Positions 16,942 through 25,978 of a stretch of DNA of 34,074 nt are shown here, in pieces. The DNA is taken from NCBI GenBank assembly GCA_902792855.1, contig CADBBP010000014.1, forward strand, positions 1 to 34,074, read 5' to 3'. Source of the stretch: an uncultured Prevotellaceae bacterium (lineage in GTDB: Bacteria > Bacteroidota > Bacteroidia > Bacteroidales > Bacteroidaceae). The position numbers and the translations under genes are program-made. Each line of letters starts with the position of its first letter. Position 1 is the stretch's first letter. The notes beneath the pieces were generated by a model that saw only the letters and a list, made by a program, of their open reading frames with translations, was not told the origin of the DNA and did no database searches.

Positions 16942-17189
16942 ATGTCGCCAGGATGCTGTGGAGATGGCTGATGAAACTCTTGGAAGCCCTGCTCCTTCTT
17001 CCCATCGTCTTCTATCAGCGCGTGATAAGCCCCTTCACACCACCCTCGTGCCGCTTCACGCCCACCTGCTCTGAATACGCACGGCAGGCCATCGCCAAGC
17101 ACGGACCATTCAAGGGATTGTGGCTTGCACTCAAGAGGCTCTCAAGATGCCATCCATGGGGAGGAAGCGGATACGACCCGGTGCCTTGA
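16938..17189 (+). CDS. yidD: Membrane protein insertion efficiency factor YidD
   Basis: 83 residues. YidD is a small membrane-associated protein that aids YidC-dependent insertion. The motif [15 protein letters not shown] with downstream [25 protein letters not shown] is the complete family signature, after an amphipathic N-terminal helix ([20 protein letters not shown]). It is translationally coupled to rnpA. Confidence 0.97.
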   Translation: MNVARMLWRWLMKLLEALLLLPIVFYQRVISPFTPPSCRFTPTCSEYARQAIAKHGPFKGLWLALKRLSRCHPWGGSGYDPVP

Positions 17190-17230
17190 CACATTCAAAC
17201 AACCAAGCAAACATTAACGACTTTGATACG

Positions 17231-18532
17231 ATGATAAAGAACTTTGTAGAAGAACTGAAATGGCGCGGCATGCTCGCCCAGGTAATGCCGGGAACAGAGG
17301 AATTCCTCAACAAGGGCATGGTGGCTGGATACTTGGGCACCGACCCCACGGCTGACAGCCTCCACATCGGGCACCTGTGCGGCATCATGATGCTCCGCCA
17401 CCTGCAACGCTGCGGACACAAACCCATCATCCTCGTGGGAGGAGCCACCGGCATGATCGGCGACCCCTCGGGGAAGAGCCAGGAGCGCAACCTCCTCGAT
17501 ACCGAAACGCTCTACCACAACCAGGAGTGCATCAAGAAGCAAGTGGCCAAATTCCTCGACTTCGACGCAGAGGGCGAGAACAAGGCGGAAATGGTGAACA
17601 ACTACGACTGGATGAAGGACTTCACCTTCCTCGACTTCGCAAGAGAGGTGGGCAAGCACATCACCGTCAACTACATGATGGCCAAGGAGAGCGTACAGCA
17701 GCGCCTCAACGGCACCGCACGCGACGGACTGTCGTTCACCGAGTTCACCTACCAGCTGCTGCAGGGCTACGACTTCCTCCACCTCTACAAGACCAAGGGC
17801 GTGCGCCTGCAGTTGGGCGGCAACGACCAGTGGGGCAACATGACCACCGGCACGGAACTCATCCGCCGCAAGTTGGGCCAGGAGGCAGAGGCTTTCGCTC
17901 TCACCTGCCCGCTCATCACCAAGGCCGACGGGAAGAAGTTCGGAAAGACGGAGAGCGGCAACGTGTGGCTCGACCGCAACCGCACCACCCCATACGCTTT
18001 CTACCAGTTCTGGCTCAACGTGAGCGACGAGGATGCCGAGCGTTACATCAAGATTTTCACCAGCCTCGACAAGCCCACCATCGACGCCTTGGTGGAGGAG
18101 CACAAGGCTGACCCGGGCAGAAGGGTGCTGCAACGCAGACTGGCTGAGGAGGTCACCGTCATGGTGCACTCACGCGAGGATTTCGAGATGGCCGTGGAGG
18201 CTTCCAACATCCTCTTCGGGAAGTCCACCAAGGAGAGCCTGCTGAAACTCGACGAGCAGACACTCCTCGACGTCTTCGAAGGCGTGCCTCACTTCACCAT
18301 CGACAAGTCGCTGCTCGGACAACCGGCAGTGGAGCTCTTCACACGCGAAGAGGCGAAGGTGTGCGCCAGCAAGGGAGAGATGAGGAAACTCGTACAGGGT
18401 GGAGGCATGTCGCTCAACAAGGAGAAGCTCGCCGCCTTCGACCGCATCATCACTGCCGAAGACCTCATCAACGACAAATACCTCCTCGTGCAGAAGGGCA
18501 AGAAGAACTATTTCCTCATCACCGTCAAATAG
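17231..18532 (+). CDS. tyrS: Tyrosyl-tRNA synthetase
   Basis: 433 residues from the ATG at 17231 ([15 protein letters not shown]). An in-frame longer start would lie within yidD and adds unrelated residues. Class I signatures are HIGHLCG (about residues 48-54) and KFGKTE (about 237-242, the KMSKS equivalent). [14 protein letters not shown] is the tyrosine-binding region and a C-terminal S4-like RNA-binding domain is present ([20 protein letters not shown]). It charges tRNA-Tyr with tyrosine. It follows yidD by 41 bp and closes the housekeeping cluster before tRNA-Gln. Confidence 0.98.
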   Translation: MIKNFVEELKWRGMLAQVMPGTEEFLNKGMVAGYLGTDPTADSLHIGHLCGIMMLRHLQRCGHKPIILVGGATGMIGDPSGKSQERNLLDTETLYHNQECIKKQVAKFLDFDAEGENKAEMVNNYDWMKDFTFLDFAREVGKHITVNYMMAKESVQQRLNGTARDGLSFTEFTYQLLQGYDFLHLYKTKGVRLQLGGNDQWGNMTTGTELIRRKLGQEAEAFALTCPLITKADGKKFGKTESGNVWLDRNRTTPYAFYQFWLNVSDEDAERYIKIFTSLDKPTIDALVEEHKADPGRRVLQRRLAEEVTVMVHSREDFEMAVEASNILFGKSTKESLLKLDEQTLLDVFEGVPHFTIDKSLLGQPAVELFTREEAKVCASKGEMRKLVQGGGMSLNKEKLAAFDRIITAEDLINDKYLLVQKGKKNYFLITVK

Positions 18533-18606
18533 TCCTCAGAAAAGGGCTTCAAAACGGGGAAAATAGAGGCAACACGCAAGGGAAATCAAAAAAAACTCCC
18601 AAAAAT

Positions 18607-18637
18607 TTGGTGGTGGCTGAAAAAAGCACTAACTTTG
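18607..18637 (+). promoter_or_regulatory. Promoter of tRNA-Gln
   Basis: TTG at 18607-18609, exactly 20 bp, then TAACTTTG at 18630-18637. The tRNA begins 11 bp later, placing its 5' end close to the start site. Confidence 0.8.
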
Positions 18638-18647
18638 CAGCCGCTAT

Positions 18648-18718
18648 TGGGTCATGGTGTAATGGTAACACTACAGGTTTTGGTTCTGTCATTCTGGGTT
18701 CGAATCCCGGTGACCCAA
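18648..18718 (+). tRNA. tRNA-Gln (anticodon TTG)
   Basis: The acceptor arms TGGGTCA (18648-18654) and TGACCCA (18711-18717) pair fully, with discriminator A at 18718. The T arm reads CTGGG-TTCGAAT-CCCGG. The anticodon arm ACAGG/TCTGT encloses the loop TTTTGGT, with TTG as anticodon. CA follows the discriminator. The 3' end serves as the integration target of the element to the right and is restored intact. Confidence 0.95.
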
Positions 18719-18735
18719 CATCAAAAATCGCCAAG
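18704..18735 (+). other. attL: left attachment repeat of the mobilizable element
   Basis: This 32-bp stretch is identical to 29839-29870. It holds the last 15 bases of tRNA-Gln, the spacer CATC and the left terminator arm AAAAATCGCCAAG. Such duplication of a tRNA 3' end is the mark of tyrosine-recombinase integration. Confidence 0.9.
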
Positions 18736-18764
18736 CGCTTGAATTTCAAGACTTGGCGATTTTT
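18723..18764. terminator. Terminator of tRNA-Gln (left copy)
   Basis: AAAAATCGCCAAG and CTTGGCGATTTTT form a 13-bp stem around a loop that itself contains CTTGAA/TTCAAG. It works in both directions. The loop differs from those of the two related terminators at 29858 and 33952. Confidence 0.9.
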
Positions 18765-18833
18765 GTATGGTTGAAATTCCCGACTTTTTCCCGAGTTAGC
18801 TATTTATGTCCCCCACTCTTTGTTGTCTCATGC

Positions 18834-19706
18834 TCACTCCCACCAAAAAAACCAAACCGTGGATTTTCGCAAAACGTCGGCCAATGCATTGATTGTCCCA
18901 AGATTTTGGTCAACGATATCGGTGCAGAAGGCATAGTGCTCTTCGGCTAATGGAAGACTTTCCTCTTCACTGACAGGTTGGGGAACAGCAAACTCTATGA
19001 TGCCTTCGCATATGACTGCAGGGACGGCTTCAAATCCTTCATACCAATGCTTGGCAACACTGACGAGGTGTTCTGCTTTAGGACAATTATCCCATCCTCC
19101 AATAGGAAACCATGCCAATATCTGCCAAGGTTGATTTACCGGCACTTCTGCCAGAAGCAACGGAAGAGTTTGCCCCGTCTCGTCATTGATGATACCGCTG
19201 AAGGAAGTGTTGCCAATACCATTTTCCACATACTCGCCCAGCACATCAGTTCTGTAGAAATCAGGGTATTCTGTCTCAAAGCCATTCTGCAACTCACGGA
19301 GTCGTAAATCCAACCAATCCTTGGCGTTTTCCGTTGAATGCATCAGCTCTTGACGACGCGCTTGCACTCTTGCCATATCAATCCTTTTCTTGTCATCCTT
19401 AATTCCAAGTTGGTCCAAAATGTTGATGATGAGATTGTCTTCCAATACCAGGAGCACAGGAAAGAAGCCCTCTCTTCCACCTCGTTCGCATGCCTCTTTA
19501 TAAGCTTTTTCTATTCTGGCAGGGTCGGTCGAATCATAAAAGGTAGTGTGACAACAAGCCAGTTCTTGCATCTTGATTTTGGGCTTTTCATGAATATGCT
19601 TTTCATCAGTATGCCAATTGTGAGATTCTTTCTCTGCTTTTGCCTTATGTGTATAGATAACCATAAGAACAATGACGAATAAGAAAAAAATAAGAATCCA
19701 ATACAT
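18834..19706 (-). CDS. DUF4253 domain protein with N-terminal membrane anchor
   Basis: 290 residues. Residues 1-17 (MYWILIFFLFVIVLMVI) form a single anchor. The C-terminal 110 residues match the DUF4253 pattern closely: PWQILAWFPIGGWDNCPKAE, then HWYEGFEAVPAVICEGIIEF, HYAFCTDIVDQ and a final WFFWW. The function of DUF4253 is not known. Such proteins often occur among small orphan genes near toxin/immunity regions (inference). It is the last gene of the leftward cargo row and ends about 100 bp inside attL. Its base composition is more A+T-rich than the chromosome. Confidence 0.82.
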   Translation of the reverse strand: MYWILIFFLFVIVLMVIYTHKAKAEKESHNWHTDEKHIHEKPKIKMQELACCHTTFYDSTDPARIEKAYKEACERGGREGFFPVLLVLEDNLIINILDQLGIKDDKKRIDMARVQARRQELMHSTENAKDWLDLRLRELQNGFETEYPDFYRTDVLGEYVENGIGNTSFSGIINDETGQTLPLLLAEVPVNQPWQILAWFPIGGWDNCPKAEHLVSVAKHWYEGFEAVPAVICEGIIEFAVPQPVSEEESLPLAEEHYAFCTDIVDQNLGTINALADVLRKSTVWFFWWE

Positions 19707-19736
19707 GCTACTTATAGATTTAATGAATGTTTGGTG

Positions 19737-20042
19737 TTATTTTCCGACATATTTGCCAAAACCTTTATCCCTGCCATCTTTTAAGGAATAAACCCATAGC
19801 CTGTCATAAAAACAAAAAACGACATACCCTGCAATTTGCCACTCTTTATATATTGCAGGCCATTTCAATGTTAGGTTACCTGGTTTATCTGCACCTTTGA
19901 AGACCATAAAATCATTGATTCTCCCCTCTCCCATGCCTTTCCAATTATATTTGGCTATGTGATAAGGTGTATTGTAATACAGCATTACTGCTATAAATGC
20001 AAAAATGGCATAAAACACAATTCTTTTTAATGGTTTCTTCAT
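19737..20042 (-). CDS. Small single-TM protein of unknown function
   Basis: 101 residues. An N-terminal basic-hydrophobic segment (KKPLKRIVFYAIFAFIAVMLYY) is followed by about 75 polar residues with aromatic beta-like stretches (WQIAGYVVFCFYDRLWVYSL). I recognise no family. It lies 30 bp from the DUF4253 gene and 45 bp from the DKNYY gene in the same direction, which suggests one transcript. Confidence 0.65.
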   Translation of the reverse strand: MKKPLKRIVFYAIFAFIAVMLYYNTPYHIAKYNWKGMGEGRINDFMVFKGADKPGNLTLKWPAIYKEWQIAGYVVFCFYDRLWVYSLKDGRDKGFGKYVGK

Positions 20043-20087
20043 AGGAAATATTTGTTGATGATATCATGATGAAATAGAAATAGTGTC

Positions 20088-21260
20088 TTATCGCTTTCTT
20101 GAATACTTGTCTTTCAAATACTTCTTCAAATCATTCGAGTTTTCGCCCGAATAAATGCGGTTCTTGTCGAAGGCAGTACTTGGCCCTCCCTCAACAAATT
20201 GAATGACCTCGAATGATTCAGGGTCAGCACCTGGGATGATGGAATCATCAAAGAATACATGGCTTTTGTCTTTGGCATACCTTTCAGGTGAGGGTAAAGT
20301 TGATCCATTGAAGTATTTGTACATATGCACGAGTTGGATGGTGGCGGCATCTGCTTCCTTCACTTGCTTTTCCAACCACCATACATGGTCTTTATCCACA
20401 TACCACGTGCTGCCTTCAAGCTGTCTGAAAGTAAGGGGGTCTGCATCTTCAAACACTTCAAAGTCTTTGGTGTAAATGTGCAAACCGTCGGAATAAAAAC
20501 CTCCTATTTGAGATAATTGCTTGTAATCCTTTATGTCCGTGGCTTTCCATTTATCATATACCCGATGCTTGTCCTGACCCACATACCAGATCACTTCAGT
20601 GAATGTCTCTGGGTCGGCACCCTCTACAACATGGTCTTCAAAATACACACGATATTTGTCGGCGGCATAGCATCCTGAACAATGTAAATCATTAATGTCT
20701 CCTATCTGATGAAAACTGTTGTAGTCTGCAAGTGATACAGGTTGTTTTCCCATATAATATGCGTTGAGCTTGTCTTTGGCCCATTGAGTTTTCTCGTCGT
20801 CCTTATCCCCTATGATGACAAATGTTTTTTTGTCTACCACATGTATTGGTTTTCCGCACCAGTAATAGTCTTTCTTGTCCTCAGTCAGGTACTGGCCGTG
20901 CACCTTGAATGACTTGGGGTCGGCACTTGTCATCATGGTGTCACAATGAAAAACATGGTAGCTATCGACAGCATACGGTTTCTCCAGACATTTGAACGTT
21001 TTTCCGTCAGCTCCCTTAATGATGTTCCCCTCAAGAAATGCTTGTTGGCCGTCTCTGGCGTACCCGTCACCCAGATCCTCAAATGTGGAAGGGTCAGCAT
21101 CAACAACAATGCTATGATGACCGGCCCAGACATCCCATGTATTCCAGGTCACCTGTTTTCCGTCATTCTTATAGCACGGCTCCCTGTCGCAAGATGCCAA
21201 CATCGTGCAAACAAGGCTTAACAACATTGTCATGCGCAGCAAACACTTTATCTTGAGCAT
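20088..21260 (-). CDS. DKNYY-repeat lipoprotein
   Basis: 390 residues. The signal peptide ends in a lipobox (LVCTMLASC, Cys24), so it is a probable lipoprotein. Most of the protein is a run of short repeats of the DKNYY type: a tyrosine- and aspartate-rich strand pair followed by 'ADPxSF' (DADPSTFEDLGDGYARD, SADPKSFKVHGQYLTEDKKDYYW, GADPETFTEVIWYVGQDKHRVY, GADPESFEVI). At least six units are visible. DKNYY proteins have no settled function and occur in Bacteroidota and Fusobacteria near variable, toxin-linked loci (general knowledge, not provable here). Complete and not frameshifted. Confidence 0.82.
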   Translation of the reverse strand: MLKIKCLLRMTMLLSLVCTMLASCDREPCYKNDGKQVTWNTWDVWAGHHSIVVDADPSTFEDLGDGYARDGQQAFLEGNIIKGADGKTFKCLEKPYAVDSYHVFHCDTMMTSADPKSFKVHGQYLTEDKKDYYWCGKPIHVVDKKTFVIIGDKDDEKTQWAKDKLNAYYMGKQPVSLADYNSFHQIGDINDLHCSGCYAADKYRVYFEDHVVEGADPETFTEVIWYVGQDKHRVYDKWKATDIKDYKQLSQIGGFYSDGLHIYTKDFEVFEDADPLTFRQLEGSTWYVDKDHVWWLEKQVKEADAATIQLVHMYKYFNGSTLPSPERYAKDKSHVFFDDSIIPGADPESFEVIQFVEGGPSTAFDKNRIYSGENSNDLKKYLKDKYSRKR

Positions 21261-21522
21261 ACGATTTGTTCTGATTGTTGTTGATTATTTTTCCTCGACT
21301 ATAGACTGTATGCTAATTTGGCAATCTCGTCATCTTTTGCCATATAAGGAACATATCAATGACAGGAGAATGACAAACTGTTTCTTTCATCGTTGCATAT
21401 TCTTTATTGGGTTTCCTTGTTCCTTTTTTTTGAGGTATGGAATGAATTGATTTGTTTTTTTGACAATTTCTGAATTGGCATTGCAGGCGCAAGTGTCAAT
21501 AAGAGAGTCTTTGTCGCCGACT

Positions 21523-22362
21523 TCATTCCAATTTTTGAATAATCGTTGGTGATTCTATTTCAGGAAAGACCTTTGAAATAATGCGGTCTGACTCCTCCGC
21601 AGTTATCTTGCGTTCTGTCAGCCCTGCTGCTGTACGGCATCCATCAAGGAAATCGGATTCCGTGAAATGAAATGGTAATGATTGCATGGCTATCGAACCT
21701 CCTATCGCTCCCCCATAAGAATATGGGTCTTGTCCTGATTCTTGCTTTGCTTCCAATGACATGAACTTCACCATCATGGCCAAACCAGCAGCATAAGCTT
21801 CATAATCGGCAGGGACTTCATTTTCGTTCTTTCCCGTCATCTCATAGATATATGCCTGTAATCCCGGCTGCAATCCTTTCATCGTGCCATAATTGGTGAA
21901 AAATCTGCATCTATCCTCATCCGGCATGGCTTCAGGTTTCATATTTTCGGGCAGACTTTTCATATATTCATTTATCATGATGGTGTCTTGAGGCAGCGCC
22001 AACTCGTGATGGACCACTTTCATCAAACCCGCCAAAATGCAATCGAATGGTATGACATCCATTTTGAATTGAAAACCATCCGACATGAACGTACCTTGCA
22101 TTCCACCCAAACCAAAAGAAATCTTCTTGATGGAGTCTTGCGTATATTTCATCAAGACGAGATTATCTTCCAAACCACGAATCACCTCGGCCAAGTTCTC
22201 CTTGTCGAACTTTAATTTAGGGAATATCGAGTCCTGGTTTTCTGCAATAGAACGAATAATCTTGTCTCCATAAGCATACGATACCGAGTCAAGTTTTGCC
22301 TCTTGAGCATGACCTGCCATACCGATGGATAGAAGAAAAATGATAAAAAAGATTTGTCTCAT
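21523..22362 (-). CDS. Secreted protein with FKBP N-terminal-like domains, no PPIase domain
   Basis: 279 residues from the ATG at 22362, chosen because a signal peptide (MRQIFFIIFLLSIGMAGHAQ) follows and a -7 box lies 18 bp upstream. KLDSVSYAYGDKIIRSIAEN and YSYGGAIGGSIAMQSLPFHF each resemble the start of an FKBP N-terminal dimerization domain, and the ends match helices of that domain (FLDGCRTAAGLTERKITAEE). The catalytic prolyl isomerase domain is missing. A chaperone-like or scaffold role in the envelope is possible. It is part of the cargo row. Confidence 0.65.
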   Translation of the reverse strand: MRQIFFIIFLLSIGMAGHAQEAKLDSVSYAYGDKIIRSIAENQDSIFPKLKFDKENLAEVIRGLEDNLVLMKYTQDSIKKISFGLGGMQGTFMSDGFQFKMDVIPFDCILAGLMKVVHHELALPQDTIMINEYMKSLPENMKPEAMPDEDRCRFFTNYGTMKGLQPGLQAYIYEMTGKNENEVPADYEAYAAGLAMMVKFMSLEAKQESGQDPYSYGGAIGGSIAMQSLPFHFTESDFLDGCRTAAGLTERKITAEESDRIISKVFPEIESPTIIQKLE

Positions 22363-22380
22363 GATGTATTGTTTTTTTCG

Positions 22381-22388
22381 CAAAGATA
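22381..22388 (-). promoter_or_regulatory. -7 box before the FKBP-N-like gene
   Basis: TATCTTTG on the minus strand fits TAnnTTTG and lies 18 bp before the ATG. No matching -33 TTG is seen. The box sits in the short gap after the upstream gene and may give the cargo row its own promoter. Confidence 0.4.
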
Positions 22389-22396
22389 CGAGTATT

Positions 22397-23230
22397 TCAG
22401 TATTTCACCGGATGCTTTTTCATAAACTCTTCCTTGATTTCTTCTCCGAATGATTGAGGACCGATGGCTCCTCCGCCATATTCGAATACAACTCTGTCGG
22501 TATAGGGAATGAACATCGGGTCCTCATCATATTCCTTTTTCTCTTCGGCGTTCATAGGACGGCTGTAGATACGATAGAAATACATACCCAAACCCACTCT
22601 TCGGAAGCCGATGTCTGCATAATCTGAATGCGTGGTTGCAGTCTTAATAGAGATGCAACCCAGTTTTCTCAGTTTTCGTCGGATATTCTTGAGTTCCTCA
22701 TGGTCCAATCCCACGACCTGCATCAAGGAGTCGATTTTTTCATCTGAAGAGACATCCCAATTACACGACCATATCGAATCATTCCTCTTTACATGGAAAA
22801 TCGAGATTCCACCATGTCCAAATTCAAGTCGCATTTCTGCCCCTTTGTCAAGGCTATGGTTCGTGTAGTTTATTAGTTCTTGTAATTCAGACTTGTTGTT
22901 GTCATAATGTTCTGCCATGATGTCAGGGTTACATTTATTGCCGAATTTTGCGGGCGAAATAAAGTATGCCCCTACTAATATGATAATGACACATCCCCAT
23001 ATCAAATAGATTTTCCATAGAAATCCTTTTGTCCAAAAAGATTGCAGGAACACCATTATAGCCCAAACTATCAAAGGCCAAACAAACCAACATCCAAATA
23101 TGAAAAGCAAGCCGGCAAAGAAAGGGTCATCTTTCATTAGCCAGACGAACCAACTTACAAAACACATCGGAATGAGGCTGATGTATTTGTTGATGATTTC
23201 GGTAAATTGTTCCAAACAAACCTTTCCCAT
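22397..23230 (-). CDS. Three-TM membrane protein of unknown function
   Basis: 277 residues from the ATG at 23230; an in-frame TTG twelve bases upstream is less likely. Three TM segments lie in the first 100 residues (ISLIPMCFVSWFVWLM; FFAGLLFIFGCWFVWPLIVW; IYLIWGCVIIILVGAYFI). They are followed by a 180-residue soluble domain (SELQELINYTNHSLDKGAEM; LKNIRRKLRKLGCISIKTAT; a C-terminal VFEYGGGAIGPQSFGEEIKE). I recognise no family. It is the first cargo gene after the relaxase (112-bp gap) and reads into the FKBP-N-like gene. Confidence 0.7.
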   Translation of the reverse strand: MGKVCLEQFTEIINKYISLIPMCFVSWFVWLMKDDPFFAGLLFIFGCWFVWPLIVWAIMVFLQSFWTKGFLWKIYLIWGCVIIILVGAYFISPAKFGNKCNPDIMAEHYDNNKSELQELINYTNHSLDKGAEMRLEFGHGGISIFHVKRNDSIWSCNWDVSSDEKIDSLMQVVGLDHEELKNIRRKLRKLGCISIKTATTHSDYADIGFRRVGLGMYFYRIYSRPMNAEEKKEYDEDPMFIPYTDRVVFEYGGGAIGPQSFGEEIKEEFMKKHPVKY

Positions 23231-23341
23231 GGCATTTGACAATATGAAATTAGATTATCGTCTTGCCTATTGATAATAACGAAAAATGTATATCTTTATT
23301 ATGCTTTTGTCTGGGTAATTCAAAACTGTTGTTTTCTTTTT

Positions 23342-24777
23342 TCACATTTTAAGTTTATGTCCTTCTTCATTGATATTATACCCATTTCCAACCTCCCATT
23401 CCCTGTTTTGGTCATAGCTGCCACTAGAGGCTCGCAGAAGATACTTGAAGGCGAACTGCTGTTTGAGTCTTTCACGTTCCATTGCATCTGCCGCCAACAA
23501 ATAGACGCGCGTCTCTTCTTTGGAAAGGAAGAAAATCTCTGAATGACCAAAGTTGTTGAAGACAACCCGTAGGTAGTATTTTCCATTCTTGTGCTTGGCG
23601 ATGGTGATGGAATCAACATTGGTCAGTTTTGGCATGCTTTGACCCGATGACCCTATGGACTTTTGAGCCTTTTGACCCAATGAGCCGATGGACTTTTGCC
23701 CCTTTTCCTCATTCCTCTTTGTCTGAATGTCCATCCATTCACCCATTCTCAGCACCTGACAGCCGTCGAACGCAGTCTTGGTCTTGTGGTCGACGATGCC
23801 GTAACCACGAACAATGCCGTTCTTGTCCTTCTGCCAGTGGATGTCGATGCCTAATTTCTGTCGTAGCTCTTTCAGCATCCATTTCACTTGCAGTTTCTCC
23901 GCCTCATTGAAGGAATTGCCGTCCTTATGCTGCAGCCCCGACAAAGCCAATGTCTTTCTTCTTCAAGGTCGGACTGTGTCACGGCCTTGCCCTTTTGTGT
24001 CAGGATTTGTTGCTGGAGGCTCAGTTGGCGGTATTTCATCAGGATGGCTTTCAGTTGCCGGGCACGTTCCTTGCGCTTCTTCATCTCCAGACTATCCTCT
24101 TTGGGAACCATCCGTTTCATGATTTCCACCTTTGGTATTATGATTTGGGGATAATGGTTGCGGAAGAGGGTAAAACAGTCCACTCCATCGACAGTTTCTT
24201 CCTTCGGATTGTAACCACAGGAACGGGCGACGTTCAGGAACTGTCCCTCTGTCTGGAAACCATAGGAGAACAGTTTCTGCCTTTCCTTCTCGGGAGTGAT
24301 GCCGAGGATCTCGTCCGTCACGCGCTGCATCCTCATCTTGTCGAAACTGTCGCTGATGGCGATGCCGTAGCGGTTGATGCGGGTTGACAGGATGTGAACG
24401 TGGTTGTTGCCCGTATCATGGTGGAAATAGACGAAATACGGCTGGCCGCCGTACCCCATCCTTTCCATGAACCTCTCGGCGAACTCCCCCAACTCGTACC
24501 TGTCCATCTCATGCTCCTTCACCGACAGAGCCACGTGGAACTGCTTGTTCTGCGTCTTGGAGTTGCCATAGGTCTGCGAATGCTCCCTCATGTACCGCTC
24601 CACCTCGCCACCGGCGTTGATGCCCACGGCATGCATGATGTCCAACTGACGTAGGAAACGTTCGTTCACATTCCTCGCCAGCAGGAGGTCGGCCACACCC
24701 TCCAGCACCTTGTTCTCGTTGTATCCAGCGGCAGGGAAACGCCCGCCGCCGGCCTGTCCAAGTTTCTTCGTTATCAT
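23342..24777 (-). pseudogene. Relaxase/mobilization nuclease, interrupted by a one-base deletion
   Basis: The ATG at 24777 overlaps the mobC stop (ATGA). The first part has the relaxase fold: GYNENKVLEG near residue 20, and QPYFVYFHHDTGNNHVHIL with the metal-binding His residues. At about 23957-23960 the run GAAGAAGAAAGACA must gain one A to join the second part, which starts LALSGLQHKDGNSFNEAEK and continues to 23342 (about 478 residues restored). Relaxases nick oriT and pilot DNA to the recipient. The break falls after the catalytic domain, so a truncated but nicking-competent protein could remain. A sequencing error in the A run is an equal possibility. Confidence 0.85.
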
Positions 24778-25208
24778 AGTTCCTTGACGATTTGTTTCAG
24801 GCTCCTCAGTCCCGACCAAATTCCATTGGCACATTCCGACATCCGTGTGGAACAGGCCTCCACCGCCAGCACATCCTTCCGGCTTATGGTCTTGGAGCCG
24901 GCCTTCAGCGAAGTGTTCATGTCGCGGACTGCCTGATTGAGGTTGTTGCCCGTCTTCCCCAACTCAGCCAGCAACCCTCGAAAGAGCGTCACGAGTTCTC
25001 CTATCATGCCAACGAGCAATTGACTGGTGCCTTTGTCTGATGTCATTCTGGTTTGGACTGCAGCTTCCACGTCCGCACGATGGATAAGGTAGCGGATGTA
25101 ACTGCTCATCGTCAGTCCCTTGTCCCCGGCCTTTTTCTCCAGGACGTCCATGGTATCCTGGTCCATCCTCACGTGAAGTTGTGAGTTCTTGTTTTTTATA
25201 TTTTCCAT
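24774..25208 (-). CDS. MobC-like mobilization accessory protein
   Basis: 144 residues. The N-terminus QLHVRMDQDTMDVLEKKAGDKG and SYIRYLIHRA is a ribbon-helix-helix-like DNA-binding segment, and the C-terminal helices (LLAELGKTGNNLNQAVRDMN) hold the typical MobC 'GNNLNQ' motif. Such proteins bind oriT beside the nick site and help the relaxase. It is coupled to the relaxase by ATGA, and the candidate oriT lies directly upstream of its start. Confidence 0.88.
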   Translation of the reverse strand: MENIKNKNSQLHVRMDQDTMDVLEKKAGDKGLTMSSYIRYLIHRADVEAAVQTRMTSDKGTSQLLVGMIGELVTLFRGLLAELGKTGNNLNQAVRDMNTSLKAGSKTISRKDVLAVEACSTRMSECANGIWSGLRSLKQIVKEL

Positions 25209-25310
25209 AAAATGTAAAATCTAAAAGATTAAAAATGTGTTTTCGTATAAATAGCAAATATGCAAATACCATAACATGCAAAATACATAAAAGGGAATGC
25301 GAGTTTCGAG

Positions 25311-25395
25311 CGACCTGAACTCCCGACCCTGGGGTGGGCAAGTGGCCGATGTGTACACATTCGGCACATCTTGCCCCCCCTTACATGTCAGGTCG
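25311..25395. other. Candidate oriT: nested inverted repeats upstream of mobC
   Basis: Three inverted pairs are nested: CGACCTGA (25311-25318) with TCAGGTCG (25388-25395); GGGCAAG (25336-25342) with CTTGCCC (25370-25376); and GCCGATGTG (25345-25353) with CACATTCGGC (25356-25365, one extra T). No T-run follows on either strand, so a terminator is unlikely. Position between mobC and the preceding gene is normal for oriT of Bacteroides mobilizable elements. Assignment is inferred from structure and place. Confidence 0.6.
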
Positions 25396-25978
25396 GTGAG
25401 ATAGGGTGCTGTTGGCAGTCCTCATTTTCGGGCAACACTCCCAACCTGTGATGTTCCGGGTCAAAGCCATTCCGCTTGCAATATTCCTCGTATGAGATGC
25501 AGCGGGCTTTATGCTCGGCTTCCTTTCTTCGGCGCAATTCCCCGTCACGAGCATCGTATGCCCTGGCACGCTCCTGAATGAACATCCTCAGGCTTGAGAG
25601 GATGGCCTGCGGGTCGAAGCGGCTGTAGAACCGCTCATAGCACCCAGCCTTGAAGCGGTAGAAGAAGAGCATCAGTTCGCTGGTCTTCAACCAGTGGAAG
25701 TCGGTGGCGATGAACGTTGCCGTGAATTCGAGTTGTTCCCTCGACGCATCCTCCTTCAGTCCGCAGCAGAGGCTCAGGTCCACCAGTTGCGGTATGAGCC
25801 AGGCTCTCGACTTCCTTTCCCCGTATGTCCTGTCAATGACAGACAATGTGGGGAAGTCGCCGAAGAAGCAGGATGATGCGTCCTTGCATACCTGAAACTG
25901 CATGGAAGGGTTACAGGCATTCAGGAAATCAATGATGGTTGCGTATTTGCCCATCAACGAGACGCACGCTTTAGGCAT
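25388..25978 (-). CDS. DUF6633-like protein of the mobilization module
   Basis: 196 residues from the ATG at 25978, which overlaps the preceding stop (ATGCCTAA). An earlier in-frame start would overlap the upstream gene by over 100 bp. The core, including FGDFPTLSVIDRTYGERKSRAWLIP and WLKTSELMLFFYRFKAGCYERFY, resembles a family found beside HTH and DUF6291 genes in Bacteroidales elements (DUF6633 by memory). The C-terminus is charged (ERARAYDARDGELRRRKEAE). Function is unknown; replication or transfer support is a guess from context. Confidence 0.65.
   Translation of the reverse strand: MPKACVSLMGKYATIIDFLNACNPSMQFQVCKDASSCFFGDFPTLSVIDRTYGERKSRAWLIPQLVDLSLCCGLKEDASREQLEFTATFIATDFHWLKTSELMLFFYRFKAGCYERFYSRFDPQAILSSLRMFIQERARAYDARDGELRRRKEAEHKARCISYEEYCKRNGFDPEHHRLGVLPENEDCQQHPISPT

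Noticed and set aside
23950-23965. Programmed frameshift in the relaxase
   Set aside because: The A run is only three bases and no slippery heptamer or following stem is seen; a deletion or read error fits better.
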